Below, in pieces: positions 1 through 5,647 of a DNA stretch of 7,018 nucleotides. Position 1 is the stretch's first letter, and every line of letters begins with the position of its first letter. A program made the translations under genes and the position numbers. The notes under the pieces are model-generated. The model saw only the letters and a list, made by a program, of their open reading frames with translations, had not been told where the DNA came from and made no database searches. This DNA comes from an uncultured Saprospiraceae bacterium (GTDB lineage: Bacteria; Bacteroidota; Bacteroidia; Chitinophagales; Saprospiraceae): positions 1 to 7,018 of the forward strand of contig CALDEO010000295.1 of NCBI GenBank assembly GCA_937942465.1, in the 5' to 3' direction.

Positions 1-1080
1 TACAGCAACTTTACAGTTACAACACAATGTTTACCAGGGACTGATATTCATACCTTGAATTTTGACCACCCATATGGTGATAACCAGACATTCTCTTTAT
101 CTATTCTTAATCTAGATATGGGTACTTATTTATATGGAGACTTACCGATCACAATAGGATTTGAGATTCCGCAAAACATGCCAATTCCTTTCGCAGTTAC
201 TGATATTAATACTAATTGTGACTTCAGTATAAACATGCCTATCACATGTGATAGCGAGTGTATGTTTACGGACTTACAACTTACTTATACAGAATGTGAG
301 GATCAACTATTTGATCTTACAGTATCATATGATATTGCAGATGCTGTTGGAGAAGAATTTAATCTATATTTGAATGGTACTAACCTTGGTGTTTTTCAGT
401 ATAATAATACTCCAGTACTTATTGCAAACCTAGCAGCTGATTGCCAAACAATTTATCAGGTTGAGCTGATAGATGCTGTTGATATTAACTGTTCGATTAG
501 CGCTAGTCTAGAAGATGCCGTTTGTTGTCCTGACTTACCTTGTGTTGTCAGTAACTTGCGTCTAACAGAAATAGAATGTGTAGACGAAAACAATTACAGC
601 ATTGAAATCGACCTTGATTACACTGCCGACTCTGATCAAAAATTTGAACTATTTATTGATGGTACTTTAGAGACAGAGCAGGACTACGCAGCATTGCCAT
701 TAAGGATAAATAACCTAGCTACTGGAGCATCTACCAGTCAACTGACAGTATGTGACGTATTGACTAGTTGTTGTGATACTTTGGATTATAATATTCCGGA
801 ATGTGTAGGTATGTGTAACTTAGAAAATCTAGTAATAAGCAATTTTACTTGTGATAACGCCAATTCAATGTTCAACGCAGAGTTAGATTTTGATTGGAGT
901 AATAGTAGTGATAGTTTTTCTGTTCATGCAAATAATATTGACATAGGTAATTATGCATACTTGGATATCCCCGTACAGTTAATAGATATGAATTTAGCTG
1001 CAGGCGCATACGAATTTAAAGTTACAGATCTTATAGAGCCTAACTGTAGCATAAGTGAAGCAATAGATAGCATACCATGT
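1..1080 (+). repeat. Four tandem cysteine-framed protein repeats of about 90 residues
   Basis: Four diverged units lie in tandem within the secreted protein; the first is cut by the window edge. Units 2 to 4 begin at cysteine codons 259, 541 and 814. In each, a second Cys follows exactly 12 residues later (codons 295, 577 and 850; the equivalent in unit 1 is at 28). About 20 residues on comes a shared block of the form xFxLxxxGtxxGxxxYxxxPxxIxxL (for example EFNLYLNGTNLG and KFELFIDGTLET). Each unit then ends in a segment like VTDxxxPNCSxS with a closing Cys 10 to 11 residues later. The units are similar in protein but not in DNA, so the duplication is old. The pattern suggests disulfide-stabilised Ig-like beta-sandwiches; no named domain family was recognised. 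Confidence 0.75.
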
Positions 1081-1344
1081 CTTACTAACAGTATCGATAT
1101 CGAAGAAAATGAGATCGAGATAATCCAAGTTAATGGACGAATAGAGATATTGTCATTATCGGATGGGGAGACTTTCATTGCAGATATTTATGATATCGCA
1201 GGAAGAAGAATTTTAAGCTGGAAAAATGTAAGTAAAAACAACAATACCTATGAACTGCCACAACTAAAAGCGGGAGTATATGTATTTGCTTTGCGAGGAA
1301 AGTATTCTGTTAAAACTCAGAAAATGCTCATTTCCGCTTATTAA
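1..1344 (+). CDS. Secreted repeat protein with T9SS C-terminal sorting domain (5' end outside window)
   Basis: The reading frame is open from base 1, so the start lies upstream; the TTG at 55 is simply an internal leucine codon. About 447 residues are visible. Most of them form tandem units of about 90 residues framed by cysteines and rich in Asp, Asn, Thr and Ser, as expected of an extracellular beta-sandwich adhesin. The last 85 or so residues (about 1084-1341) resemble a type A T9SS sorting domain: a beta-rich stretch, then IYDIAGRRILSW, then LPQLKAGVYVFAL, ending in a Lys-rich strand (KTQKMLISAY). In known T9SS cargo this domain directs passage through the outer membrane and is removed or anchored at the cell surface. 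The usual N-terminal NPxxG-like start of the domain is not obvious here. The ligand or substrate cannot be told from this fragment, and an enzymatic domain could lie upstream. The assignment to T9SS cargo is fairly firm; the specific role is unknown. Confidence 0.85.
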   Translation, partial: YSNFTVTTQCLPGTDIHTLNFDHPYGDNQTFSLSILNLDMGTYLYGDLPITIGFEIPQNMPIPFAVTDINTNCDFSINMPITCDSECMFTDLQLTYTECEDQLFDLTVSYDIADAVGEEFNLYLNGTNLGVFQYNNTPVLIANLAADCQTIYQVELIDAVDINCSISASLEDAVCCPDLPCVVSNLRLTEIECVDENNYSIEIDLDYTADSDQKFELFIDGTLETEQDYAALPLRINNLATGASTSQLTVCDVLTSCCDTLDYNIPECVGMCNLENLVISNFTCDNANSMFNAELDFDWSNSSDSFSVHANNIDIGNYAYLDIPVQLIDMNLAAGAYEFKVTDLIEPNCSISEAIDSIPCLTNSIDIEENEIEIIQVNGRIEILSLSDGETFIADIYDIAGRRILSWKNVSKNNNTYELPQLKAGVYVFALRGKYSVKTQKMLISAY

Positions 1345-1374
1345 TTGCAGCTACAAGCAAATATTTATCTCGAT

Positions 1375-1388
1375 CAATATTAATATTG
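1375..1388. repeat. 14-bp perfect palindrome upstream of the sigma gene
   Basis: CAATATTAATATTG reads identically on both strands. It lies in the 123-base gap between the secreted-protein gene and the ECF sigma gene. The heptamer ATTGCAG occurs at 1344-1350 and again at 1385-1391, overlapping the palindrome. It could be an operator for the downstream pair or a weak transcript hairpin, but AT-rich palindromes of this size also arise by chance, and no regulator can be named. Confidence 0.35.
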
Positions 1389-1420
1389 CAGTATACTAAC
1401 ATGGTACTAGAAGATTTAAT

Positions 1421-1428
1421 TATACTTG
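1421..1428 (+). promoter_or_regulatory. Possible -7 promoter element for the sigma/fecR unit
   Basis: TATACTTG matches 7 of 8 positions of the Bacteroidota -7 consensus TAnnTTTG and sits about 40 bases before the proposed sigma start. No TTG is found at the expected -33 distance, so the promoter is weak, dependent on another sigma factor (autoregulation is common in such systems), or not real. Confidence 0.2.
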
Positions 1429-1467
1429 TAGTAACATAAACATTCATTAAAAGATGCTACAAAACAT

Positions 1468-1983
1468 TTGAATCAAGGATTCTCAGATATAAATTCATTC
1501 GAAACTCTATTCAGAACATACTTCGAACCACTGGTTAACTTTGTTAATAGCAGGATTAATCATTATGAAAATAGCGAAGAAATTGTTCAGGATACATTTA
1601 TGAAGTTGTGGGATAGTCGTGATACTCTTGTAATAAGAACATCTGTAAAAAGTTATTTATATCAGGCGACTAAAAATACGATGATCGATTTTATTCGAAA
1701 ATCGAAACATATAAATGTCGATATAGACTCTATCAATCACATACCTATCGAAGGTGAAGTGGATCTAGATCCTTATATAATCCGCTCGGAATTAGAAAAA
1801 GCCCTACTTACATTAAAAGAAAAAAATAGAATAATCTTCAAACTTAACAAATTTGAAGGTCTAACGTATAAAGAAATAGCTGAGCATCTCAATATGTCAG
1901 AAAGAGGTGTCGAGGATAATATATCCAGAGCTGTAAAATCGCTAAAAGATATTTTAAAGGATAATAAACATATTTTCAAATAG
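1468..1983 (+). CDS. ECF RNA polymerase sigma factor, FecI-like (Bacteroidota type)
   Basis: This 171-residue protein has the size and layout of a group IV (ECF) sigma factor. Region 2 spans about residues 11-80 (FETLFRTYFEPLVNFV, then EEIVQDTFMKLWD, then SYLYQATKNTMIDFIRK), contacting core polymerase and the -10 element. A linker follows, then region 4 at about 107-162 (LEKALLTLKEKNRIIFKLNKFEGLTYKEIAEHLNMS), a helix-turn-helix for -35 recognition. The TTG at 1468 is chosen as the start: no ATG precedes it in frame before the upstream stop at 1432-1434, and it gives the usual family length, with the FExLF motif about 10 residues in. The fecR-like gene 100 bases downstream is the expected inhibitor or partner. 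The regulon cannot be seen, since no TonB receptor lies next to the pair. The sigma assignment is firm; the start codon is moderately so. Confidence 0.92.
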   Translation: MNQGFSDINSFETLFRTYFEPLVNFVNSRINHYENSEEIVQDTFMKLWDSRDTLVIRTSVKSYLYQATKNTMIDFIRKSKHINVDIDSINHIPIEGEVDLDPYIIRSELEKALLTLKEKNRIIFKLNKFEGLTYKEIAEHLNMSERGVEDNISRAVKSLKDILKDNKHIFK

Positions 1984-1992
1984 AAAATATGT
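1968..1992 (+). other. Hairpin spanning the sigma stop codon
   Basis: A perfect 10-bp inverted repeat (ACATATTTTC at 1968-1977, GAAAATATGT at 1983-1992) encloses a 5-base loop. The sigma stop codon TAG (1981-1983) sits partly in the loop and partly in the right arm. No T-tract follows, so this is not a standard terminator. With only two G-C pairs it is weak, but it could slow RNA decay or set the sigma to anti-sigma ratio. Confidence 0.45.
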
Positions 1993-2078
1993 GGCTTATT
2001 AAAAACTTAAACGTCTTACAGATGAATGAACTACCAAAAAACCAATTTTTAGCAAGATTCATTCATTTCATTAATTAG
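1989..2078 (+). CDS. Possible 29-codon ORF between sigma and fecR
   Basis: An ATG at 1989 opens a 29-residue frame (MWLIKNLNVLQ...FIHFIN) ending at TAG 2076-2078. A second in-frame ATG at 2022 would give an 18-residue peptide (MNELPKNQFLARFIHFIN). The stop codon overlaps an AGGA at 2077-2080 and ends 5 bases before the proposed TTG start of fecR, an arrangement that would suit translational coupling. No family was recognised, and a random ORF of this length is common in AT-rich DNA. An alternative is that it is a remnant of the fecR N-terminus now in another frame. Confidence 0.2.
   Translation: MWLIKNLNVLQMNELPKNQFLARFIHFIN
2020..2068 (+). other. Nested stem-loop just upstream of fecR
   Basis: ATGAATGAA (2022-2030) pairs perfectly with TTCATTCAT (2058-2066), and a G-T and an A-T pair extend the stem outward to 2020 and 2068. 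Inside the 27-base loop, AAAAA at 2036-2040 can pair with TTTTT at 2046-2050. The structure ends 15 bases before the fecR TTG and takes up the ATG at 2022. It may influence how much anti-sigma factor is made; that role is inferred. Confidence 0.4.
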
Positions 2079-2083
2079 GAATA

Positions 2084-2956
2084 TTGAACAAATTAAATAA
2101 AATACTAGCGCAATCAAAAGATATTCATTATCGCTCTGTCGATACTGACAAGGCATGGGATAAGTTTCGTGCTAAAGCCAATATTGTACAAGAACCGATC
2201 AAGAATACTAAAGTTATTCCTTTAGTGCCAAAGCAGTGGTTAAGCATAGCAGCAGGATTAGTTTTATTACTTACTGCCACTTTTATTTTCTGGCCAGAAG
2301 CACCTAAGTTTGAGACAACAATGGCTTCTGTAGAATCATCTGTAATAAAGATGATCGACGGTTCAGTAATCAATCTAGACAAAAATAGTGAAGTAACCTA
2401 CCCTGTCAACTATGATGGTTTAGACGAACGTTATATAGTATTAACAGGTAACGCAACCTTTGATGTTGCACATAATCCGAACATGCCTTTCAGAGTATTA
2501 AAAGATGATCTTCTTATAGAAGTACTCGGAACAGAGTTTACATTGACAGGAGGTGACAATGGCAATATAGAAGTAGAAAATCATGAAGGTAGTGTTAGAG
2601 CAAGTGATGTAAATGATCCAACCATTACAATAGTCCTTCTTAAAGGTGATAAAGTTAACTTTACACCTGAAGGATTTGTGGATTTAAATTATGTTGCTCC
2701 GGTTATACCAGAGCCTATCATAGATCATACTGCTACATATTCATTATACGAGATTTACTTTCACTTGTATGAGCGAAGTAACGGTGCAATCGACCTCCAT
2801 CCGAATGCAAAAATTGATGGACGAAGTACTGTAAGAATGGATTTAACTCAAAATCTTCAGGTGATTATCGATTCGCTTGATGAGAAGACTAATTTCGAAT
2901 ACAATTATGCACAGCAAGTGGATATGATACTTATAAAAAAACTTTTAGAGAAATAG
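2084..2956 (+). CDS. FecR-like transmembrane anti-sigma factor
   Basis: The 290-residue protein has the Bacteroidota FecR layout. A cytoplasmic N-terminal segment (1-51) includes VDTDKAWDKFRAK, a motif typical of these anti-sigma domains. One membrane helix follows at about 52-70 (WLSIAAGLVLLLTATFIFW). The periplasmic FecR domain covers about 80-200 (IKMIDGSVINLDKNSEVTYP, then GNATFDVAHNPNMPFRV, then IEVLGTEFTL). A C-terminal STN-like domain of the DUF4974 kind covers about 218-288 (DLTQNLQVIIDSL). The protein should hold or activate the sigma factor encoded just upstream in response to a periplasmic signal. TTG at 2084 is the only reasonable start, because the frame is closed by TAA at 2072-2074 and no early ATG exists. 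The cytoplasmic part seems short for the family, which may mean a trimmed N-terminus. No TonB receptor follows, so the signal input is unknown. Confidence 0.9.
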   Translation: MNKLNKILAQSKDIHYRSVDTDKAWDKFRAKANIVQEPIKNTKVIPLVPKQWLSIAAGLVLLLTATFIFWPEAPKFETTMASVESSVIKMIDGSVINLDKNSEVTYPVNYDGLDERYIVLTGNATFDVAHNPNMPFRVLKDDLLIEVLGTEFTLTGGDNGNIEVENHEGSVRASDVNDPTITIVLLKGDKVNFTPEGFVDLNYVAPVIPEPIIDHTATYSLYEIYFHLYERSNGAIDLHPNAKIDGRSTVRMDLTQNLQVIIDSLDEKTNFEYNYAQQVDMILIKKLLEK

Positions 2957-2982
2957 TCTCTAATTATTAATAGATATATTTG

Positions 2983-3020
2983 AAGAGCTTATTGATTTAA
3001 AATCAGTAAGCTCTTTTTAT
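2983..3020 (+). terminator. Rho-independent terminator of the sigma/fecR unit
   Basis: The stem is formed by AAGAGCTTATTGATT (2983-2997) and AATCAGTAAGCTCTT (3001-3015): 15 pairs with one G-T pair and a 3-base loop. A T-rich tract follows (TTTATTT from 3016). It begins 27 bases after the fecR stop codon and matches a strong intrinsic terminator. Confidence 0.88.
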
Positions 3021-3052
3021 TTAGAAACAACCTCTTGGTTGTTTCTAAATAA
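3017..3052. repeat. Perfect 16-bp inverted repeat directly abutting the terminator
   Basis: TTATTTAGAAACAACC (3017-3032) and GGTTGTTTCTAAATAA (3037-3052) are exact reverse complements around a TCTT loop. The left arm uses the T-tract of the preceding terminator. Neither strand has a T-tract after this second hairpin, so it is not a standard terminator in its own right. It could be a back-up stem, an RNA-processing or stability element, or the footprint of a small palindromic repeat family. Confidence 0.8.
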
Positions 3053-3271
3053 CGATAATGAATGTAGAGCTCAATACCTATAATAGAGTTACAGTAATTA
3101 ATAGGCTACACCCAAAATCTCTACAAAACTTAATAAGCTTTCCCACATAATAAATTAATATGATGTATATTTGTATATATGCTAATTTGATTTAGAACAA
3201 AGTGAATTAAATATTAATTTTCTCCGTTGTACAAATTAGAATACTATTTTTAAATATTACAATTTTATTAA
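3053..3271. other. AT-rich intergenic region upstream of the RRM gene
   Basis: With the two hairpins before it, this completes a 315-base stretch without a gene. No convincing ORF or structured RNA was seen in the 219 bases here. It holds one exact -7 promoter match (3166-3173), a short palindrome TTGTACAA (3227-3234) and a very AT-rich leader before the RRM start. Confidence 0.6.
3166..3173 (+). promoter_or_regulatory. Bacteroidota-type -7 promoter element for the RRM gene
   Basis: TATATTTG is an exact match to TAnnTTTG. It would place the transcript start near 3180 and give a leader of about 90 bases. No TTG lies at the usual -33 distance, so support is moderate. Confidence 0.35.
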
Positions 3272-3547
3272 ATGAACATTTTTGTTGCTAAACTTAATTA
3301 CTCAACAGATGAAGACAGTCTAAGAGATTTATTTGAGAGATTTGGATCAGTTGATTCGGTTAAAGTTATTATGGACAGAGAAACTGGTAGATCAAAAGGA
3401 TTTGGTTTCGTAGAAATGACCAATGATGACGATGGTCTTATCGCAATTGAAGAACTAAACGATAGCGACTTCGAAGGAAGAAGTATCGTTGTAAAAAAAG
3501 CAGAGCCAAGAAGTAATGATCGTGGCGGTGGAGGCGGTTGGAGATAA
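3272..3547 (+). CDS. RRM-domain RNA-binding protein with glycine-rich tail
   Basis: This 91-residue cytoplasmic protein is almost entirely one RNA recognition motif. RNP2 is IFVAKL at residues 3-8 and RNP1 is KGFGFVEM at 42-49, carrying the aromatic residues (F4, F44, F46) that stack on RNA bases. The first helix (EDSLRDLFERFG) and the second (DDDGLIAIEELN) sit where expected. A short tail rich in Arg and Gly follows (RGGGGGWR, 84-91). The family of small single-RRM proteins in Bacteroidota and cyanobacteria is thought to bind A/U-rich single-stranded RNA and is often cold-responsive; that role is assumed here, not shown. The ATG at 3272 is unambiguous because RNP2 begins at residue 3. No Shine-Dalgarno sequence is visible; the upstream bases are A/T only, as is usual in this phylum. 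The gene is monocistronic. Confidence 0.93.
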   Translation: MNIFVAKLNYSTDEDSLRDLFERFGSVDSVKVIMDRETGRSKGFGFVEMTNDDDGLIAIEELNDSDFEGRSIVVKKAEPRSNDRGGGGGWR

Positions 3548-3554
3548 TTATCTC
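3541..3554. repeat. 14-bp palindrome over the RRM stop codon
   Basis: GAGATAATTATCTC is self-complementary and contains the stop codon TAA (3545-3547). Downstream, AATCTT/AAGATT (3570-3575 and 3581-3586) and TCAGGA/TCCTGA (3576-3581 and 3592-3597) form two short, mutually exclusive hairpins. These are 3' UTR structures of uncertain meaning. Confidence 0.35.
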
Positions 3555-3659
3555 TTACTACGTCTTGCCAATCTTTCAGGAAGATTATTGATCCTGAGGC
3601 GAGCATAATAATGACTTTCTAGATTTATTTCTCAGCAACGACTTAAATGTGAGCATAAA

Positions 3660-3691
3660 AAAGGCCGAATTAATAACTTAATTCGGCCTTT
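3660..3691. terminator. Bidirectional terminator between the RRM gene and the minus-strand small gene
   Basis: AAAGGCCGAATTAA (3660-3673) pairs perfectly over 14 bp with TTAATTCGGCCTTT (3678-3691) around a TAAC loop. On the plus strand it is followed by CTATTTTA. On the minus strand the run of A at 3657-3662 provides a T-tract overlapping the stem base. It therefore can end both convergent transcripts. The stem has five G-C pairs next to its base. Confidence 0.88.
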
Positions 3692-3737
3692 CTATTTTAT
3701 ATCCTCAATTACCCATAGTTAGGCATAGATTAGAATT

Positions 3738-4079
3738 TTAGTTTTGTTCATTCTCACCCTCTCCTACTGGCTCATCACTCGTCGTGAGATAGCATATATT
3801 AGTATCCGTATTATATGAGAAAAATAGTGGCTTCTCGTTTCTTAGAATGTCAATCCAGTTGATATACTTATCTGTTCTTAAGTATACATTGAATTTATAT
3901 TTACCATTTTTCTCTTCATAATGGTTTTCTCGCATCCAATTCATACAAAACTTTACTACCACAAGACCAGAAGGCAAAGTGATATTAATGCCATAATCTG
4001 TTTGCTGGCCCTCTGCTTCTCGACCATATAAGAATACCTTATAATGTGTAAATTCTTCAATAAATTGATTCTCGATCAT
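3738..4079 (-). CDS. Small hypothetical protein, 113 residues
   Basis: No family was recognised. The protein is predicted to be soluble: there is no signal peptide or membrane segment. It alternates short beta-like segments (KVFLYG, GINITLP, LVVVKFCMNWM, YKFNVYLRT, PLFFSYNT, ICYLTT) and ends in an acidic tail (DEPVGEGENEQN). It is rich in aromatic residues and has two cysteines (45 and 96). The ATG at 4079 is the natural start. The gene has its own downstream terminator and lies 155 bases beyond the end of purM, so co-transcription with purM is possible because no strong terminator separates them. The sequence looks like a genuine gene rather than noise because nothing competes on the other strand and the convergent terminator fits. 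Function is unknown. Confidence 0.6.
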   Translation of the reverse strand: MIENQFIEEFTHYKVFLYGREAEGQQTDYGINITLPSGLVVVKFCMNWMRENHYEEKNGKYKFNVYLRTDKYINWIDILRNEKPLFFSYNTDTNICYLTTSDEPVGEGENEQN

Positions 4080-4234
4080 ATCAGTTAGTTCTATTATTAA
4101 TTAGGAGCCTAAATTACCTACAATATTTATAAGTTAAATGGATTTTAGTAAATAATTTACTAGCACCCTTTATAGCGCTTCATGATTCATATCATAAGTA
4201 TTATAAAAAATTATGAATAGTGAATGAAAAACTC

Positions 4235-5416
4235 TTAATTGTAAGTAAATGTACCCTTATCAGTCTTAACAATAACTTCGTTTTTATCACACTCCTCTAC
4301 GCTACCTATTACTTGTGCATCAATATTAAATGACTTTGATATTTCAATGATTTCATCCGCATGTTGTGGATCTACATAAAACTCAAGACGATGTCCCATA
4401 TTAAATACTTGATACATCTCTTTCCAATCAGTACCTGACTCATCTTTTATCAATTGAAATAAAGGAGGTATTGGCAACATATTATCTTTAACAATACGCT
4501 TCTTATCGATAAACTTAATCACTTTGGATTGAGCACCTCCAGTACAATGGATCATACCTGGGATATTAGACCTTCCGATTTTATTAAAAACCGCTTTTAT
4601 TACGGGTAAATAAGTCCTTGTCGGTGAAAGTATCAACTTACCAATGCTGATAGGCTTGCCATCAATATCTATGGTATCTGTAAGTTTTTTGCTCCCTGCA
4701 TAAACTAAGTCAAGGGGTATCGCTGGGTTAAAGCTTTCAGGGTACTTCTCGGTATATTCATTATTAAGTACATCGTGTCTTGCAGAAGTAAGTCCATTAC
4801 TACCCATACCACCGTTATACTCCGTCTCATAGGTAGACTGACCGTAAGAAGCAAGTCCAACTATAACTTGTCCACCCTTAATATCGTTTTTGATCACATC
4901 GTCGCGCTTTAACCTACCAAAGGCAGTATATCCAACATCGATAGTACGTACAATATCACCAACATCAGCAGTCTCACCACCAGACAGGTGCATATTGACA
5001 TCATGCGACTTCAGCTCCGCAATGAAAGACATGCAAGCATCTATCAATACTTTTATTACATCACCTGAAATAATAGATTTATTGCGACCAATCGTAGAAG
5101 ACAAAATTATGTCATCAATACAACCAGCACAAGCCATATCATCTACATTCATAACTATAGAGTCCTGAGCTATCCCTTTCCATATAGAGGTATCTCCAGT
5201 CTCTTTCCAATATAAATACGCAAGGCTCGTCTTAGTCCCGGCTGTGTCAGCATGCATTATATTACAATAGTCCTTATCATTGGCGACAAAATCAGGTAAA
5301 ACCTTGCAAAATGCATGTGGGTACAATCCCTTGTCTAAGTCTTTGATAGCAGCATGTACTTCATCCTTGCTTGCAGAAACCCCTCTTAAATCATATCTAG
5401 ATGTAGTATCGCTCAT
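4235..5416 (-). CDS. purM: Phosphoribosylformylglycinamidine cyclo-ligase (AIR synthase)
   Basis: PurM catalyses the fifth step of purine synthesis: FGAM plus ATP gives AIR, ADP and phosphate, in the cytosol. The 393-residue protein has the two-part AIR synthase fold. The N-terminal part holds the nucleotide-binding segments: HADTAGTKTSLAY at 55-67 (the GTK motif), MNVDDMACAG at 89-98 and SGGETADV at 145-152. The C-terminal part holds GLASYGQSTYE at 187-197, GGMGSNGLTSARHDV at 202-216, HCTGGAQSK at 290-298 and FNMGHRLEFYV at 338-348. The length and the lineage-specific segments (YWKETGDTSIWKGIAQD, SGTDWKEMYQVFNMGHR) fit the longer Bacteroidota form of PurM rather than the roughly 345-residue enterobacterial one. 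The ATG at 5416 places RGVSASKDEVHAAI at residues 11-24, as usual. No other pur gene is adjacent in the window, so it appears monocistronic or linked only to the small downstream gene. Confidence 0.95.
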   Translation of the reverse strand: MSDTTSRYDLRGVSASKDEVHAAIKDLDKGLYPHAFCKVLPDFVANDKDYCNIMHADTAGTKTSLAYLYWKETGDTSIWKGIAQDSIVMNVDDMACAGCIDDIILSSTIGRNKSIISGDVIKVLIDACMSFIAELKSHDVNMHLSGGETADVGDIVRTIDVGYTAFGRLKRDDVIKNDIKGGQVIVGLASYGQSTYETEYNGGMGSNGLTSARHDVLNNEYTEKYPESFNPAIPLDLVYAGSKKLTDTIDIDGKPISIGKLILSPTRTYLPVIKAVFNKIGRSNIPGMIHCTGGAQSKVIKFIDKKRIVKDNMLPIPPLFQLIKDESGTDWKEMYQVFNMGHRLEFYVDPQHADEIIEISKSFNIDAQVIGSVEECDKNEVIVKTDKGTFTYN

Positions 5417-5534
5417 GGTATATATTGACGCTGATTAATTGTACCTCTAAAGTCGCATATTTAATAGAAAAGATGTCAAATAACAATAAATAAATTACAA
5501 TAGCCTGATTTATATATGCTGTAACGGCTAAAAC

Positions 5535-5579
5535 TGTCTTTAATATGTCGCTAACTCGTCTCTATGTTCATTAAAGACA
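5535..5579. repeat. 10-bp perfect inverted repeat in the purM/beta-barrel intergenic region
   Basis: TGTCTTTAAT (5535-5544) and ATTAAAGACA (5570-5579) are exact reverse complements separated by 25 bases. They lie in the 276-base divergent region, 119 bases before the purM start and 114 bases before the exported-protein start. The repeat could be a two-site operator or a looped leader structure. No T-tract follows it on the plus strand. Confidence 0.45.
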
Positions 5580-5587
5580 TATCATTG

Positions 5588-5619
5588 TTTGTTATACTAT
5601 CTTAGAATGTTTAGATTTA
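5588..5619 (+). promoter_or_regulatory. Possible promoter of the beta-barrel gene
   Basis: TTTG (5588-5591), a 20-base spacer and TAGATTTA (5612-5619) resemble the Bacteroidota promoter (TTTG, 19-21 bases, TAnnTTTG), with one mismatch in the -7 box. The transcript would start near 5626, about 67 bases before the ATG. Confidence 0.35.
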
Positions 5620-5647
5620 AGTTGAAATACGGGTACGTTATGAGATA

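Noticed and set aside
55..57. TTG as start codon of the secreted repeat protein
   Set aside because: The frame is open to base 1, and the residues before it (with a Cys matching the repeat pattern) continue repeat unit 1, so the codon is internal.
951..1178. 75-residue minus-strand ORF
   Set aside because: It is antisense to the last repeat and the sorting domain of the secreted protein, has no recognisable domain, and arises from the opposite frame of a well-supported gene.
2128..2382. 84-residue minus-strand ORF
   Set aside because: It lies wholly opposite the FecR N-terminus and membrane helix; no motif or independent support.
3298..3606. 102-residue minus-strand ORF with a proline run
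   Set aside because: The prolines are the reverse reading of the glycine codons in the RRM tail; the plus-strand RRM is certain.
4180..4220. Terminator downstream of purM
   Set aside because: Only short AT-only dyads are present (ATGAT/ATCAT and ATTCATA/TATGAAT), with no G-C stem placed before a T-tract on the minus strand.
4890..5168. 92-residue plus-strand ORF
   Set aside because: It is antisense to the conserved core of purM and has no features of its own.
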